Shown here: piece after piece, positions 28,454-37,141 of the stretch
How the letters are laid out: every line of letters starts with the position of its first letter
How positions within the stretch are numbered: the stretch's first letter is position 1
Origin: Jiella mangrovi
Lineage (GTDB): Bacteria; Pseudomonadota; Alphaproteobacteria; Rhizobiales; Rhizobiaceae
Assembly: GCF_017815135.1 (NCBI RefSeq)
Contig: NZ_JAGJCF010000024.1
Coordinates: 1 to 64,000 of the forward strand
Length of the DNA: 64,000 nucleotides
Direction of reading: 5' to 3'
Translations under genes and position numbers: made by a program
Notes under the pieces: model-generated
What the model saw: only the letters and a program-made list of their open reading frames with translations
Database searches by the model: none
What the model was told of the DNA's origin: nothing

Positions 28454-28760
28454 GTCGGCTCTTCCGCCTGCTCTCATTTCCAACTCGGCTATTGTCTTCG
28501 TTTGGGGTCGCGCTCCGAAAACCGGTTCCTGTTTGGCACGCTGATCTTAAGGATCAGTTCAATGGATGCATCAATACAGGCCTATCCCAGCAACGATAAG
28601 AATTGACGATATTCGACGGTCTCTCGGCCCGGCGGCGTCACGGGCGGCGACGCCGCCAGCCGACGACTTGCCAGGAAGCGACTGGCGATGACGGCCGGGC
28701 GGTGTCACTGTCGGCTCCAGGCGAGGGCGAATGTGCCGAGCGCAAACCGGGAGGGCCGTG
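28454..28760. other. Divergent intergenic region
   Basis: 307 bases between the HD-GYP gene (minus) and the aldolase gene (plus), with no supported gene. It must hold the promoter of at least one of them. The only structure I see is the inverted repeat CTGATC-TTAAG-GATCAG at 28541-28557. Confidence 0.5.
28541..28557. promoter_or_regulatory. Candidate operator, 6-bp inverted repeat
   Basis: CTGATC and GATCAG are separated by TTAAG. The symmetry and the position in a divergent promoter region fit a dimeric repressor site for the sugar-acid genes that begin at 28761. No regulator gene is adjacent, and a 6-bp symmetry can occur by chance. Confidence 0.25.
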
Positions 28761-29567
28761 ATGATCAAGAACCGTCTGAAGGACCTGTGGAGCAAGGGCC
28801 AGCCGGCCCTCAACGGGTGGCTGGCCATCGACAGCCCGTTCGTCGCCGAGATCATGGCGGGGCAGGGCTACGACACGCTGACCATCGACCTGCAGCACGG
28901 CGCGCTCGACTATTCGGCCATGCTGGCGATGCTGCAGGCGATGCGCGCCTTGCCCGTGACGCCGATCGTGCGGGTGCCCTGGCGCGAGCCGGGCATCGTC
29001 ATGAAGGCGCTCGACGCCGGTGCGATGGGCATCATCTGCCCGATGATCAACACGGCCGATGAGGCGGCGGAGTTTGCAAGCTTCATGCGCTACCCGCCGC
29101 TCGGCACGCGCAGCTACGGCCCGACGCGCGCCGCCTTCGCCCATCCGGGCTACGGCGTGGAGGCGAACGGCGCCGTCCTCGCCCTTGCGATGATCGAAAC
29201 CCGCGAAGGCCTGGAAAATGTCGAGGCGATCGCGGCGACGCCCGGCATCGACGGGCTCTATGTCGGCCCCTCCGATCTCGCCCTCGGCACCAGCGCGGGC
29301 CGGCTCCCGCCCGGCTTCGACCCGACCGACGGCGAACTCGTCGCCTCGATCAAGCGCATCGCCGCCGTCGCCAAGGCGCAGGGCATCAGGGCGGGACTGC
29401 ATTGCGGCTCTCCCGAATATGCCGCAAGGGCCGTCTCGTGGGGCTTCGACCTGACGACGGTCTCCGGCGATTCCCGGCTTCTGGCCATGGCCGCCGCCGC
29501 TTCGGTGACGCATTGGCGCGAGCTGACGCAAACCCGGAAGGATGCAGGCGCAAGCAGCGCCGATTGA
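28761..29567 (+). CDS. HpcH/HpaI family aldolase (2-keto-3-deoxy sugar-acid aldolase type)
   Basis: A class II, metal-dependent aldolase of 268 residues that cleaves 2-keto-3-deoxy acids to pyruvate and an aldehyde. Family landmarks are IDLQHGALDY, PIVRVPW, GAMGIICPMINTADEA, the metal-site region MIETREGLENV with its glutamate, and GLYVGPSDLALG. ATG at 28761 is preceded by GGGAGGG. Together with the following lactonase and dehydrogenase genes it fits an oxidative deoxy-sugar route in which it would perform the last cleavage. Confidence 0.9.
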   Translation: MIKNRLKDLWSKGQPALNGWLAIDSPFVAEIMAGQGYDTLTIDLQHGALDYSAMLAMLQAMRALPVTPIVRVPWREPGIVMKALDAGAMGIICPMINTADEAAEFASFMRYPPLGTRSYGPTRAAFAHPGYGVEANGAVLALAMIETREGLENVEAIAATPGIDGLYVGPSDLALGTSAGRLPPGFDPTDGELVASIKRIAAVAKAQGIRAGLHCGSPEYAARAVSWGFDLTTVSGDSRLLAMAAAASVTHWRELTQTRKDAGASSAD

Positions 29568-29780
29568 CGGCGGGCGGCGCCGCGTCGGGCGGGGCTTCGG
29601 CCATGCCGGATGCGTCTGGAAACGGCCGGGCGGGTTGCATCCACCCGGCTACGGCGGCACAAGGGCAGGACCAGCCGGACGCTGGAAAACGAAGCGGCCG
29701 CGCTCGAATACGGCGTTGCCCGAAACGAAAAATGCGGGCCGACGAACGGCCGGCACTGCAGTCAGCAAAGGGGGCGGAAC

Positions 29781-30620
29781 CTGGAAACGATCGACGCCCA
29801 TCATCATTTCTGGAACCCGGCGAGAGGCGACTACGGCTGGATGCCGCCGGACGATCCCGTCCTGGCGCGGCCCTATCTGCCGGTCGATCTCGCGCCCGCG
29901 CTTCAGGCTGCGGGCGTGGGACGAAGCATTCTCGTCCAGGCGGCGCCGACGACGGCGGAGACCGAATATCTGCTCGGCCTTGCCGATGCGAGCGATCACG
30001 TCGCCGGCGTGGTCGGCTGGATCGATTTCGAGCGCCCGGAAGAGATCGACACCTTGCGGCGGCTGTCGGCCCATCCGAAATTTCTCGGCGTCAGGCCGAT
30101 GATCCAGGACATCGCCGACGAGGGCTGGATGCTGCGGGACGACCTCGACTGGGCGTTCCGGGCGATCTGCGACCTTGATCTGACCTTCGACGCTCTCGGC
30201 TTTCCCCGCCATATCGAGCCCTTCCTGGCGCTGTTCGATCGCTATCCCGCAATGCGCGTCGTCCTCGACCATTGCCTGAAGCCGACGATTACCGACGAAA
30301 GCCCGGAATCCTTCGACGAATGGGCGAGGGGAATTGCCCGCATCGCCAATGGCACGACGGCCTTCTGCAAGCTCTCCGGCCTCGTCACCGAAGCCAAGGA
30401 CGACTGGCGGCGCGAGGATCTCGCCTATTATTCATCGCATGTGCTCGAGGTCTTCGGCCCCGAGCGCGTCATGTGGGGCTCTGACTGGCCGGTGTGCCGC
30501 CTCAGATGCGAGTACGAGGAGTGGCACAAAACGGCGGTCGAGCTCGTGTCGCATCTGTCCGACGCGGCCCGGGCGCGCGTCTTTTCCGGCAGCGCCAAAG
30601 CGTTTTACCGCCTGACCTGA
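29781..30620 (+). CDS. Amidohydrolase-2 family hydrolase (L-fucono-lactonase/PDC hydrolase-like)
   Basis: About 279 residues of the TIM-barrel amidohydrolase family that opens sugar-acid lactones. IDAHHHFWNP is the N-terminal metal motif; later landmarks are VLDHCLKP, FCKLSGLV and the C-terminal MWGSDWPVC with the catalytic aspartate. Homologues begin at or just before this first motif. No ATG, GTG or TTG stands there in frame: the best placed codon is a CTG at 29781, seven bases after AAAGGGGG. The only upstream ATG in frame (29610) would add 57 residues of unlikely composition. The stop is 16 bases before the aldo/keto reductase gene. Confidence 0.85.
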   Translation: METIDAHHHFWNPARGDYGWMPPDDPVLARPYLPVDLAPALQAAGVGRSILVQAAPTTAETEYLLGLADASDHVAGVVGWIDFERPEEIDTLRRLSAHPKFLGVRPMIQDIADEGWMLRDDLDWAFRAICDLDLTFDALGFPRHIEPFLALFDRYPAMRVVLDHCLKPTITDESPESFDEWARGIARIANGTTAFCKLSGLVTEAKDDWRREDLAYYSSHVLEVFGPERVMWGSDWPVCRLRCEYEEWHKTAVELVSHLSDAARARVFSGSAKAFYRLT

Positions 30621-30636
30621 GGAGGCAGGAAAGCCC

Positions 30637-31599
30637 ATGAAAACGACATCGATCGGCGATACCGGACTGCATGTGACCGAGCTTTGTTTCGGCACCTCGG
30701 TCCTCGGGGACATGCCCGATACCTATGGCTACGGGGTCAGCGAAGAGCGGGCCTTTGCGACGATCAACGCGATCTTCGACGGCCCGGCCAATTTCCTCGA
30801 CACCTCGCGCATCTACGGCTTCGGCCGCAGCGAGGAGCGGATCGGAAAGGTGATCCGCGAGCGGGGCGGGCTGCCGGAGGGCTTCGTCATATCGACCAAG
30901 CTCGACCGGGATTTTCAGACCGGCCGCTTCGACGGCGACCGGGTCCGCCAGTCCTTCGAGGAGAGCCTGAGCGCGCTCGGCCTCGACAAGATCGGCATTC
31001 TGCATCTGCACGATCCCGAATATGCCGCGGATCTTTCCGAGGTCACCCGCGAGGGCGGCGCCTTCGACGCCCTGTTCAGGCTCAAGGAAGAGGGGCTCGT
31101 CGGCGCGGTCGGTCTCGCCATGGGACGGCTCGACCTGATGTTCCCGCTCCTGCGCGAGCGGCCGTTCGACGCGCTGATCTCGCACAATCGCTTCACGCTG
31201 CTCAATCGCTCGGCCTCGCAGATGTTCGACTATGCCCATGACAAGGGCATCGCGATCCTCAACGCCGCGCCCTATGCCGGCGGCGTCCTGGCCAAGGGCA
31301 GCGACGTGATGAAGAAGGTCACCTATCAGGACGCCAGCGAAGCGGAACTCGAGCCGGTGCGCCGGGTGGAGGAGATCTGCTCGCGGCTCGGCGTCGCGCC
31401 GGGCGCAGCCGCGTTGCAGTTCTCCATGAAGGATCCACGGGTGACCTCCACCATCGTCGGTGTGTCCAAGCCCGAGCGCGTCGCCGAAACACTGGAATGG
31501 GCCTCGGCCGAGCTTCCCGAGGCCCTGTGGCAGGGGCTCGCCGACATGCCCTTCGCCACCGACGATCCCGAGGCGAACCGGCGATACGAGGCTGGCTAG
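30637..31599 (+). CDS. Aldo/keto reductase (L-fucose / D-threo-aldose dehydrogenase-like)
   Basis: A 320-residue NAD(P)-dependent AKR. The catalytic tetrad region is visible in FLDTSRIYGFGRSEERIG (D and Y), TKLD (K) and LHLHDPE (H). The C-terminal FSMKDPRVTSTIVGVSKPERV is the cofactor-binding segment. The branch that includes L-fucose and D-arabinose dehydrogenases shares this pattern. Given the flanking lactonase and aldolase, oxidation of an aldose to its lactone is the most economical role (inference). ATG is preceded by GAGGAGGC. Confidence 0.88.
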   Translation: MKTTSIGDTGLHVTELCFGTSVLGDMPDTYGYGVSEERAFATINAIFDGPANFLDTSRIYGFGRSEERIGKVIRERGGLPEGFVISTKLDRDFQTGRFDGDRVRQSFEESLSALGLDKIGILHLHDPEYAADLSEVTREGGAFDALFRLKEEGLVGAVGLAMGRLDLMFPLLRERPFDALISHNRFTLLNRSASQMFDYAHDKGIAILNAAPYAGGVLAKGSDVMKKVTYQDASEAELEPVRRVEEICSRLGVAPGAAALQFSMKDPRVTSTIVGVSKPERVAETLEWASAELPEALWQGLADMPFATDDPEANRRYEAG

Positions 31600-31643
31600 G
31601 CCGGGAGCGCGGGCATCGCACGCCTCTCTCCATAGGCCTGCCC

Positions 31644-34430
31644 CTAGATGGCGCTCGCCGGCCGCTCGACCCGGGCTCCGTCGATGATGCCCTTGATTTC
31701 GCTCCGGCACGAGCCGCAATTCGTGCCGGCCTTCAGGAGCTTGCCCACCTCGTCGAGGCTGACGGCCCGGCCCGAGACGATCGCCGCCGAGATCTCGTTC
31801 ACGCCGACCGAAAAGCACGAACAGACGATGGCGCCCGGATCCGGTCGATCGGCTCCGCCACGGCCGGCAAGGAGACGGAAGCGCTCGCGCGGGGCGTGGC
31901 GCGACGCAAGCGATGCGGCGGCCCATACGCGCGAGACGGCGACGGGCTCGCGCGAAAGGTACAGCGCGGCGACAAGGCGCTCGCCGGCAAAGGCGGCGAA
32001 GCGATGAGCCCCGGTCGCCTCGTCGTGATAGGCGAGAATTGCCGCTTTCGGCACGCCCGAGAGCTTCTCGGCGAGGATTGACGGCTCTTCGAGGGGAGAC
32101 AGGCCGGCCATTTCCAGCCGATAGCCACCGTCCGCCCGTGCGACCGCGAAATAATCGAGCCCGGCCGTGTCGGGCCGCTCTGCGGTCACCGCAAACCCGT
32201 ACCAGACTGCCTCGAACCTTCGCAGATGGACGCTGGTCGACTTCAGTCCGGGCTGGCCGGAAACGGGGTCCGTGGCCGGCGAGACGAGAGCATCGACCCG
32301 GCCCTTGGATGACGTCTCGCCAGTCCAGTGCATCGGCACGAACACCGAACCGGGGCGTTGCCGCTCGCTGACCAGGGCACGGACGACGATTTGCCCGCGT
32401 GGCGACGACACCACCACGAGATCGGCCTCGGCAAGACCGAGACGGGAAGCGTCCGCCGGATTGATCTCGGCATAGGGCTCGGCGATGTGGGCCGAAAGCC
32501 TCGCCGACAGCCCGGTGCGGGTCATGGTGTGCCAGTGATCGCGTACCCGGCCGGTGTTGAGAATAAGGCCGTCGTCGCTTCGTCGCGGGCTATCGGCCCG
32601 TTCATCGCCGGCCCGTTCATCGCCGGTTCCGTCCATGCGCTCCGCCGCAGCGCTGCGGGCATCGTCTGGCCGCCGCTTCAGCGGCGTTGGAACGAAGCGG
32701 GCGCGCTGGTCGGCGTGATAGAACCTGCCATCGGCGAAGAAGCGGCTGCCGGCTTCCATCGCCGGGCCCGCAGGAGCGGCGTTTGTGCGGGGCTGCCCCG
32801 GCTGCGGCCATTGCACCGGGGCGAGCGTGTCGTATTGCGCCTCATCGAGCCCGGCGAGGCCACCGATGTCGAAATCTCGCGAGCCTTCATTCGCATGGGC
32901 CGACAGCCGGGCATGCTCGGCGAAGATCACGGCGGGGCTGTCATAGGCGAAGGCCGGGCCGAAGCCCATGCGCCGTGCAACTGCGCAAATGGCCCACCAG
33001 TCGGGCCGGGCCTCGCCCGGCAACGGCAGGAAGGCCCGCTGGCGGGAGATGCGCCGCTCGGAATTCGTGACCGTCCCGTCCTTCTCGCCCCAGGCCGCGG
33101 CCGGGAAGGCGACGGCGGCGTATTTCAAAGTATCGGTCTTCTCGACGACATCGGAAACGACGACGAAGGGACAGGCGGCGAGCGCCCGGGCGACGGCATC
33201 GGCATCGGGCATCGAGACGACCGGATTGGTGCCCATGATCCAGATCGCCCTGATCTGGCCGGAGGCGACCGCCTCGAACATCTCGACCGCTTTGAGGCCC
33301 GGCCGCTCGGCCAGTCGCGGCGCGTCCCAGAAGTCGCGGACGATGTTGCGGTGGGGCTCGTCCTCGATCGCCATGTGGGCGGCAAGCATGTTGGCCATGC
33401 CGCCGACCTCGCGCCCGCCCATGGCGTTGGGCTGGCCGGTGATCGAGAACGGCCCCATGCCCGGCCGGCCGATCCGGCCGGTGGCGAGGTGGCAGTTGAG
33501 GATGGCGTTGACCTTGTCGGTGCCGCAGACCGACTGGTTGACGCCCTGGCTGTAGACGGTGACGACCTTTTCGTGCCGGGCAAAGAGCGCATAAAAGCGC
33601 TCGATCAGATCCCTCTTCAGACCGGTCGCTTCGGCAACCTCGGCAAGCCTCAGATTGCGGGCGGCCTTCAATGCCGCAACAAACCCTTCGGTATGACCGG
33701 CCACATAGTCGCAATGGATGGCTCCGGCCTCGGCGAGATAGGGCAAAAGCCCCGCAAACAGCGCCACGTCGCCGTCGGCCGCGATCGGCAGGTGAAGGTC
33801 GGCGATATCCGCCGTCATCGTCCGGCGCGGGTCGATCAGCACCACCTTCATCGCCGGCCGCGCGGCCTTGGCGGCGGCAAGGCGCTGATAGATCACCGGA
33901 TGGCACCAGGCGAGATTGGAGCCGACGAGGACGACGAGATCGGCGAGCTCCAGATCCTCATAGGTGCCTGGCACCGTGTCCGACCCGAAAGCGCGGCGAT
34001 GGCCGGCAACGGAGGAGGCCATGCAGAGGCGGGAGTTGGTGTCGATATTGGCCGAGCCGATGAAGCCCTTCATCAGCTTGTTGGCGACGTAATAGTCCTC
34101 GGTCAGAAGCTGGCCGGAGACATAGAAGGCGACCGAATCCGGCCCGTATTCGGCGATGGTGGCCGAAAACCGTTCGGCGACGAGGTCGAGCGCCGTGTCC
34201 CAGTCGGTCCTCACGCCATGATGGGTGGGGTGGAGCAGCCGGCCTTCCATCTGCAACGTCTCGCCGAGCGCCGAGCCCTTGGAGCACAGCCGGCCGAAAT
34301 TTGCCGGATGCTCAGGGTCCCCGGCGATGGTGACGCCGCCATCCGCCCGCGGCGTCGCCAGCACGCCGCACCCGACCCCGCAATAGGCGCAGGTGGTGCG
34401 GACGGTGGTGGCGGTGGGCGCGGCGTCCAT
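31644..34430 (-). CDS. nasA: Assimilatory nitrate reductase catalytic subunit, with C-terminal BFD domain
   Basis: Reduces nitrate to nitrite in the cytoplasm with a molybdenum bis-MGD cofactor. The protein has 928 residues. The N-terminal CAYCGVGCGV...GRLCSKG cysteines bind a 4Fe-4S cluster; ANIDTNSRLCMASSV precedes the molybdenum site. Residues about 870-920 add a BFD-type [2Fe-2S] domain (CSCFSV...TNCGSC), usual for NasA that receives electrons from NADH or ferredoxin partners. The start is the ATG at 34428-34430; the longer open frame comes from reading repeat copy E. It is the last gene of the minus-strand nitrite/nitrate reduction unit, separated from cynS by 308 bases with a repeat pair. 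Confidence 0.95.
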   Translation of the reverse strand: MDAAPTATTVRTTCAYCGVGCGVLATPRADGGVTIAGDPEHPANFGRLCSKGSALGETLQMEGRLLHPTHHGVRTDWDTALDLVAERFSATIAEYGPDSVAFYVSGQLLTEDYYVANKLMKGFIGSANIDTNSRLCMASSVAGHRRAFGSDTVPGTYEDLELADLVVLVGSNLAWCHPVIYQRLAAAKAARPAMKVVLIDPRRTMTADIADLHLPIAADGDVALFAGLLPYLAEAGAIHCDYVAGHTEGFVAALKAARNLRLAEVAEATGLKRDLIERFYALFARHEKVVTVYSQGVNQSVCGTDKVNAILNCHLATGRIGRPGMGPFSITGQPNAMGGREVGGMANMLAAHMAIEDEPHRNIVRDFWDAPRLAERPGLKAVEMFEAVASGQIRAIWIMGTNPVVSMPDADAVARALAACPFVVVSDVVEKTDTLKYAAVAFPAAAWGEKDGTVTNSERRISRQRAFLPLPGEARPDWWAICAVARRMGFGPAFAYDSPAVIFAEHARLSAHANEGSRDFDIGGLAGLDEAQYDTLAPVQWPQPGQPRTNAAPAGPAMEAGSRFFADGRFYHADQRARFVPTPLKRRPDDARSAAAERMDGTGDERAGDERADSPRRSDDGLILNTGRVRDHWHTMTRTGLSARLSAHIAEPYAEINPADASRLGLAEADLVVVSSPRGQIVVRALVSERQRPGSVFVPMHWTGETSSKGRVDALVSPATDPVSGQPGLKSTSVHLRRFEAVWYGFAVTAERPDTAGLDYFAVARADGGYRLEMAGLSPLEEPSILAEKLSGVPKAAILAYHDEATGAHRFAAFAGERLVAALYLSREPVAVSRVWAAASLASRHAPRERFRLLAGRGGADRPDPGAIVCSCFSVGVNEISAAIVSGRAVSLDEVGKLLKAGTNCGSCRSEIKGIIDGARVERPASAI

Positions 34431-34501
34431 GGGGGCGTGTCCTTCGTCTGGTTCTTCGACGCTGGTTGGATGTGTTCGGAGAGGTCCGCGGCCGCTTCGT
34501 A

Positions 34502-34545
34502 CCCCCCTCTGTCCTGCCGGACATCTCCCCCACAAGGGGGGAGAT
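34502..34545 (-). repeat. 44-bp two-hairpin palindromic element, copy E
   Basis: Identical in design to the copies at 4713 and 9329. The small hairpin on the minus strand is GTCC-GGCA-GGAC. Confidence 0.9.
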
Positions 34546-34633
34546 CAGACCTTGCTCGATCCCGGCAGGAACAACTGAACGGCAGCGCAATCTCAATCGG
34601 CAGAGACGTCTCGCAGACTTGAGCGCGAGATCG

Positions 34634-34677
34634 ATCTCCCCCCTTGTGGGGGAGATGGCTGGCAAGCCAGAGGGGGG
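34634..34677 (+). repeat. 44-bp two-hairpin palindromic element, copy F
   Basis: Inverse partner of copy E. The small hairpin is GGCT-GGCA-AGCC, the same stem as copy A, and GAGATCG precedes it as in copy B. Confidence 0.9.
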
Positions 34678-34738
34678 TGCAGCGCGGCGTTCCAAGGAAC
34701 GCCCCCCGCCCATCCCCGCCGCGAAAACCCTTGCCTCC

Positions 34739-35194
34739 TCACCAGGCCTTGTAGGCCAGGAACTTCCCCGTCATCTCGACCTTCACCCGGTCGCCCTTGG
34801 GGTCCTCGACGCGGCTGACGCTCATGTCGAAGTCGATGGCCGACATGATGCCGTCGCCGAACTTTTCGTGGACCATCGCCTTGAAGGACGGGCCGAAGAC
34901 GCCGGCGATCTCGTAGAGGCGGTAGATGCAGGGATCGGTGGGGATGTCCCGGTTCCAGTCCTTGCTGGGGCATTCCTGCAGCTCCGCGACGGCGGCCTCC
35001 GGCAGATCGAGGAGGCGTCCGAGGATCTCGGCCTTCTCCTTCGGCGCAGCGCCCATGCCGGTGGCGACCATGTGGGTCCAGATCGGCGACATGCCGACCT
35101 CTTCGGCGATGCCCTCCCAGGAGAGCTTCTTGCGCTTCTTGGCGGCGATGACGAGGGCGGTGACGTCGTCGCGGGTCATGATGTCGGTGGCCAT
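34739..35194 (-). CDS. cynS: Cyanate hydratase (cyanase)
   Basis: Converts cyanate and bicarbonate to CO2 and carbamate, which yields ammonia and CO2. The 151-residue protein has the N-terminal helix-turn-helix-like fold (LSWEGIAEEVGMSPIWTHMVATG) and the catalytic C-terminal segment IYRLYEI...SAIDFDMS, which contains the Arg, Glu and Ser of the active site. Lying between nasA and the kinase/phosphatase gene on the same strand, it adds cyanate to the nitrogen sources handled by this locus. Confidence 0.95.
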   Translation of the reverse strand: MATDIMTRDDVTALVIAAKKRKKLSWEGIAEEVGMSPIWTHMVATGMGAAPKEKAEILGRLLDLPEAAVAELQECPSKDWNRDIPTDPCIYRLYEIAGVFGPSFKAMVHEKFGDGIMSAIDFDMSVSRVEDPKGDRVKVEMTGKFLAYKAW

Positions 35195-35261
35195 GGTGTC
35201 TCCTTGTTGAGTCGTTGGTCGGCCTTGGAAGGGGCCGTTTGGTGGTGGATCGAGGGTGGCG

Positions 35262-37118
35262 TCATCGCGCCAGAAGCGCGGCGAGAATGACGACGAGTAT
35301 GGCGAGGATTGCCGAGACCGCCTGCCAGAAGCGGACCGGATTTCTCAGCGCCAGGGGCGGGGCTTCGGGCGAAACGAAGGCCGGGTTCGGGTGGGCGAGG
35401 TCATGGACGAACTCGGCAACTTCGGCATAGCGGCGCGCGGGCTCGATCGCGACGGCCCGTCGCAGCGCGCCTTCGACGAAGTCGGGCACGTCCACCGTCT
35501 CGCTGCCGGCCGGCTGATAGGCGAGGCGGCGCTGGTCGCGGGCGGACCGGCTGCGGGCGAGCGCCGCGCCATAGGGCAGGCGGCCGGTGAGCATGTGATA
35601 GGCGAGGACACCGAGGGAAAAGACGTCCGAGCGCACCCGGCCGACATCGCCGCGGAGTTGCTCGGGCGCCGCGAACTGCAGGGCGCCTGGGTGCCGGCTG
35701 TCGGCATCGAACGCCCGCGCCTCGGCGACGCCGGCGACCCGCGCTGCGCCGAAATCGATCAGCGTCACATGGCCATCGGGCCCCAGCATGACGTTTTCCG
35801 GCCTGAGATCCTGATGCACCATCTCCTTGCGGTGCATGGCCTGCAGCCCGTTGGCGATGCCGGTGACGATGCGGCAAACGTCAGCGAGCGGCAGCTGCGG
35901 CGTCTCGTCGAGCACGGTGCGGAGCGTGTGCCCATCGAGAAGCTCCATTGCCGCATAGCGCGCCGTCGGCGGCCGGCTGCGCGAGGCCGGCTTCAGGCAA
36001 TGGGGGCTGGAAAGCCGCGCGGCGACCCATTCTTCCATCAGAAAGGCGCGGCGGGCCGCCGGGTCGCCGGCAAGGTCCGAGGCGAGGAACTTCAGCACCG
36101 CGGCCTTGCCGGTCTCGACGTCGCGGGCGGAAAGGACATGGCTGCGTGGCCCGACATGCAGGACGCCCTCGATCCGCCAGCCGTCGAATATCGTGCCGAC
36201 CTCTGGCATTGCGGCCGGCGGTTCGAGATCGCCGCCTTCCAGCCATTCGGCGGCGTCGGCGGCCGGCAGGCGGTCGATCCGCACGATCTGGACCGTCAGG
36301 TTGTCGGTGCTGCCATTTTCCAGCGCCATGGCCGCGATCGCCTTCGCCGCACCGTCGAGGTCGTCGCCGCGTTCACGCACCAGCCGGCAAAGCGCCGCCG
36401 GCGAGACGTAGTCGTGGACACCGTCGGTTGTCAGCAGAAAGACGTCACCCTGGCGGATCGGGAGGGCCTGATGGTCGATCTCGACATGCGGCCCCATGCC
36501 GAGGGCGCGGGCGAGATGGGTCTCGCTGGCCGACAGGGTCAGCCGGTGATCCTCGGTCAGCGGCTCGGCTGTGTGGCCGGAAAGCCGTGCGATGCGGCCG
36601 TCGCCAATATGGAAGAGATGGGCCGTGCGGCCTTTGAGGACGAGGGCGTCGAAGGTGGTGACATGGCCGCGATCGTCACTGCCGCCGTCATGGGAGGATC
36701 GGGCGGTCCGGCGCGTTTCGCCATGAAGCCAGGCATTGGTCGCGGCGATCACCTGGGCGGCCGACTGGCGGACGCTCCAGGCCTCGGAGGTGCAGTAATA
36801 GTCGGAAAGGAAGCTTTTGACCGCCGTTTCGGCGGCGATGCGGCCGAAGCTCGACGAGGAGATGCCGTCGGCAAGGGCAATGGCGATGCCCTTGGTGGTG
36901 ATTGCCGGCCGGCCCGGGACGATGGCGCCGTGAAAATCCTGGTTCTGCGCTTTGCGGCCGGCCTCCGACCACTGGCCGAGGGAGACGGCAAGCCCTGTCG
37001 CCGTCTCGTCCTGGATGGTCGCCCGATCCCGGTGGTCCCTGCCTGCGACCATGCCGGTCGAAATCGTCCCGTCGGGCGGGAAGATTTCCTCTGGCGAACG
37101 CAGGAGGGGCCGGGTCAT
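35262..37118 (-). CDS. Bifunctional PP2C phosphatase / serine-threonine protein kinase
   Basis: A 618-residue fusion. The N-terminal 285 residues or so are a PP2C-type phosphatase (NQDFHGAI, ALADGISSSS, HIGDGRIARL, LLTTDGVHDY, STDNLTVQIV give the metal-binding aspartates). Residues about 320-570 are a protein kinase: catalytic loop VHQDLRPENVML, LIDFGAARV as the DFG motif, and FAAPEQL. The glycine-rich loop is poorly kept. A C-terminal membrane helix (AVSAILAILVVILAALLA) tethers it to the inner membrane. It sits between the nitrite channel and cynS, so its substrate may be a nitrogen-assimilation protein (inference). The start is the ATG at 37116-37118. Confidence 0.9.
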   Translation of the reverse strand: MTRPLLRSPEEIFPPDGTISTGMVAGRDHRDRATIQDETATGLAVSLGQWSEAGRKAQNQDFHGAIVPGRPAITTKGIAIALADGISSSSFGRIAAETAVKSFLSDYYCTSEAWSVRQSAAQVIAATNAWLHGETRRTARSSHDGGSDDRGHVTTFDALVLKGRTAHLFHIGDGRIARLSGHTAEPLTEDHRLTLSASETHLARALGMGPHVEIDHQALPIRQGDVFLLTTDGVHDYVSPAALCRLVRERGDDLDGAAKAIAAMALENGSTDNLTVQIVRIDRLPAADAAEWLEGGDLEPPAAMPEVGTIFDGWRIEGVLHVGPRSHVLSARDVETGKAAVLKFLASDLAGDPAARRAFLMEEWVAARLSSPHCLKPASRSRPPTARYAAMELLDGHTLRTVLDETPQLPLADVCRIVTGIANGLQAMHRKEMVHQDLRPENVMLGPDGHVTLIDFGAARVAGVAEARAFDADSRHPGALQFAAPEQLRGDVGRVRSDVFSLGVLAYHMLTGRLPYGAALARSRSARDQRRLAYQPAGSETVDVPDFVEGALRRAVAIEPARRYAEVAEFVHDLAHPNPAFVSPEAPPLALRNPVRFWQAVSAILAILVVILAALLAR

Positions 37119-37141
37119 CGGGCGAGCCGTTTTTTGCGGTC

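Larger units (their letters stand above)
34431..34738. other. cynS-nasA gap carrying an inverted repeat pair
   Basis: 308 bases without a gene. The 44-bp elements E and F occupy 34502-34545 and 34634-34677, facing each other with 88 bases between. Their hairpins could attenuate transcription from cynS into nasA, or a separate nasA promoter may lie here; neither is shown by the sequence. Confidence 0.7.
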
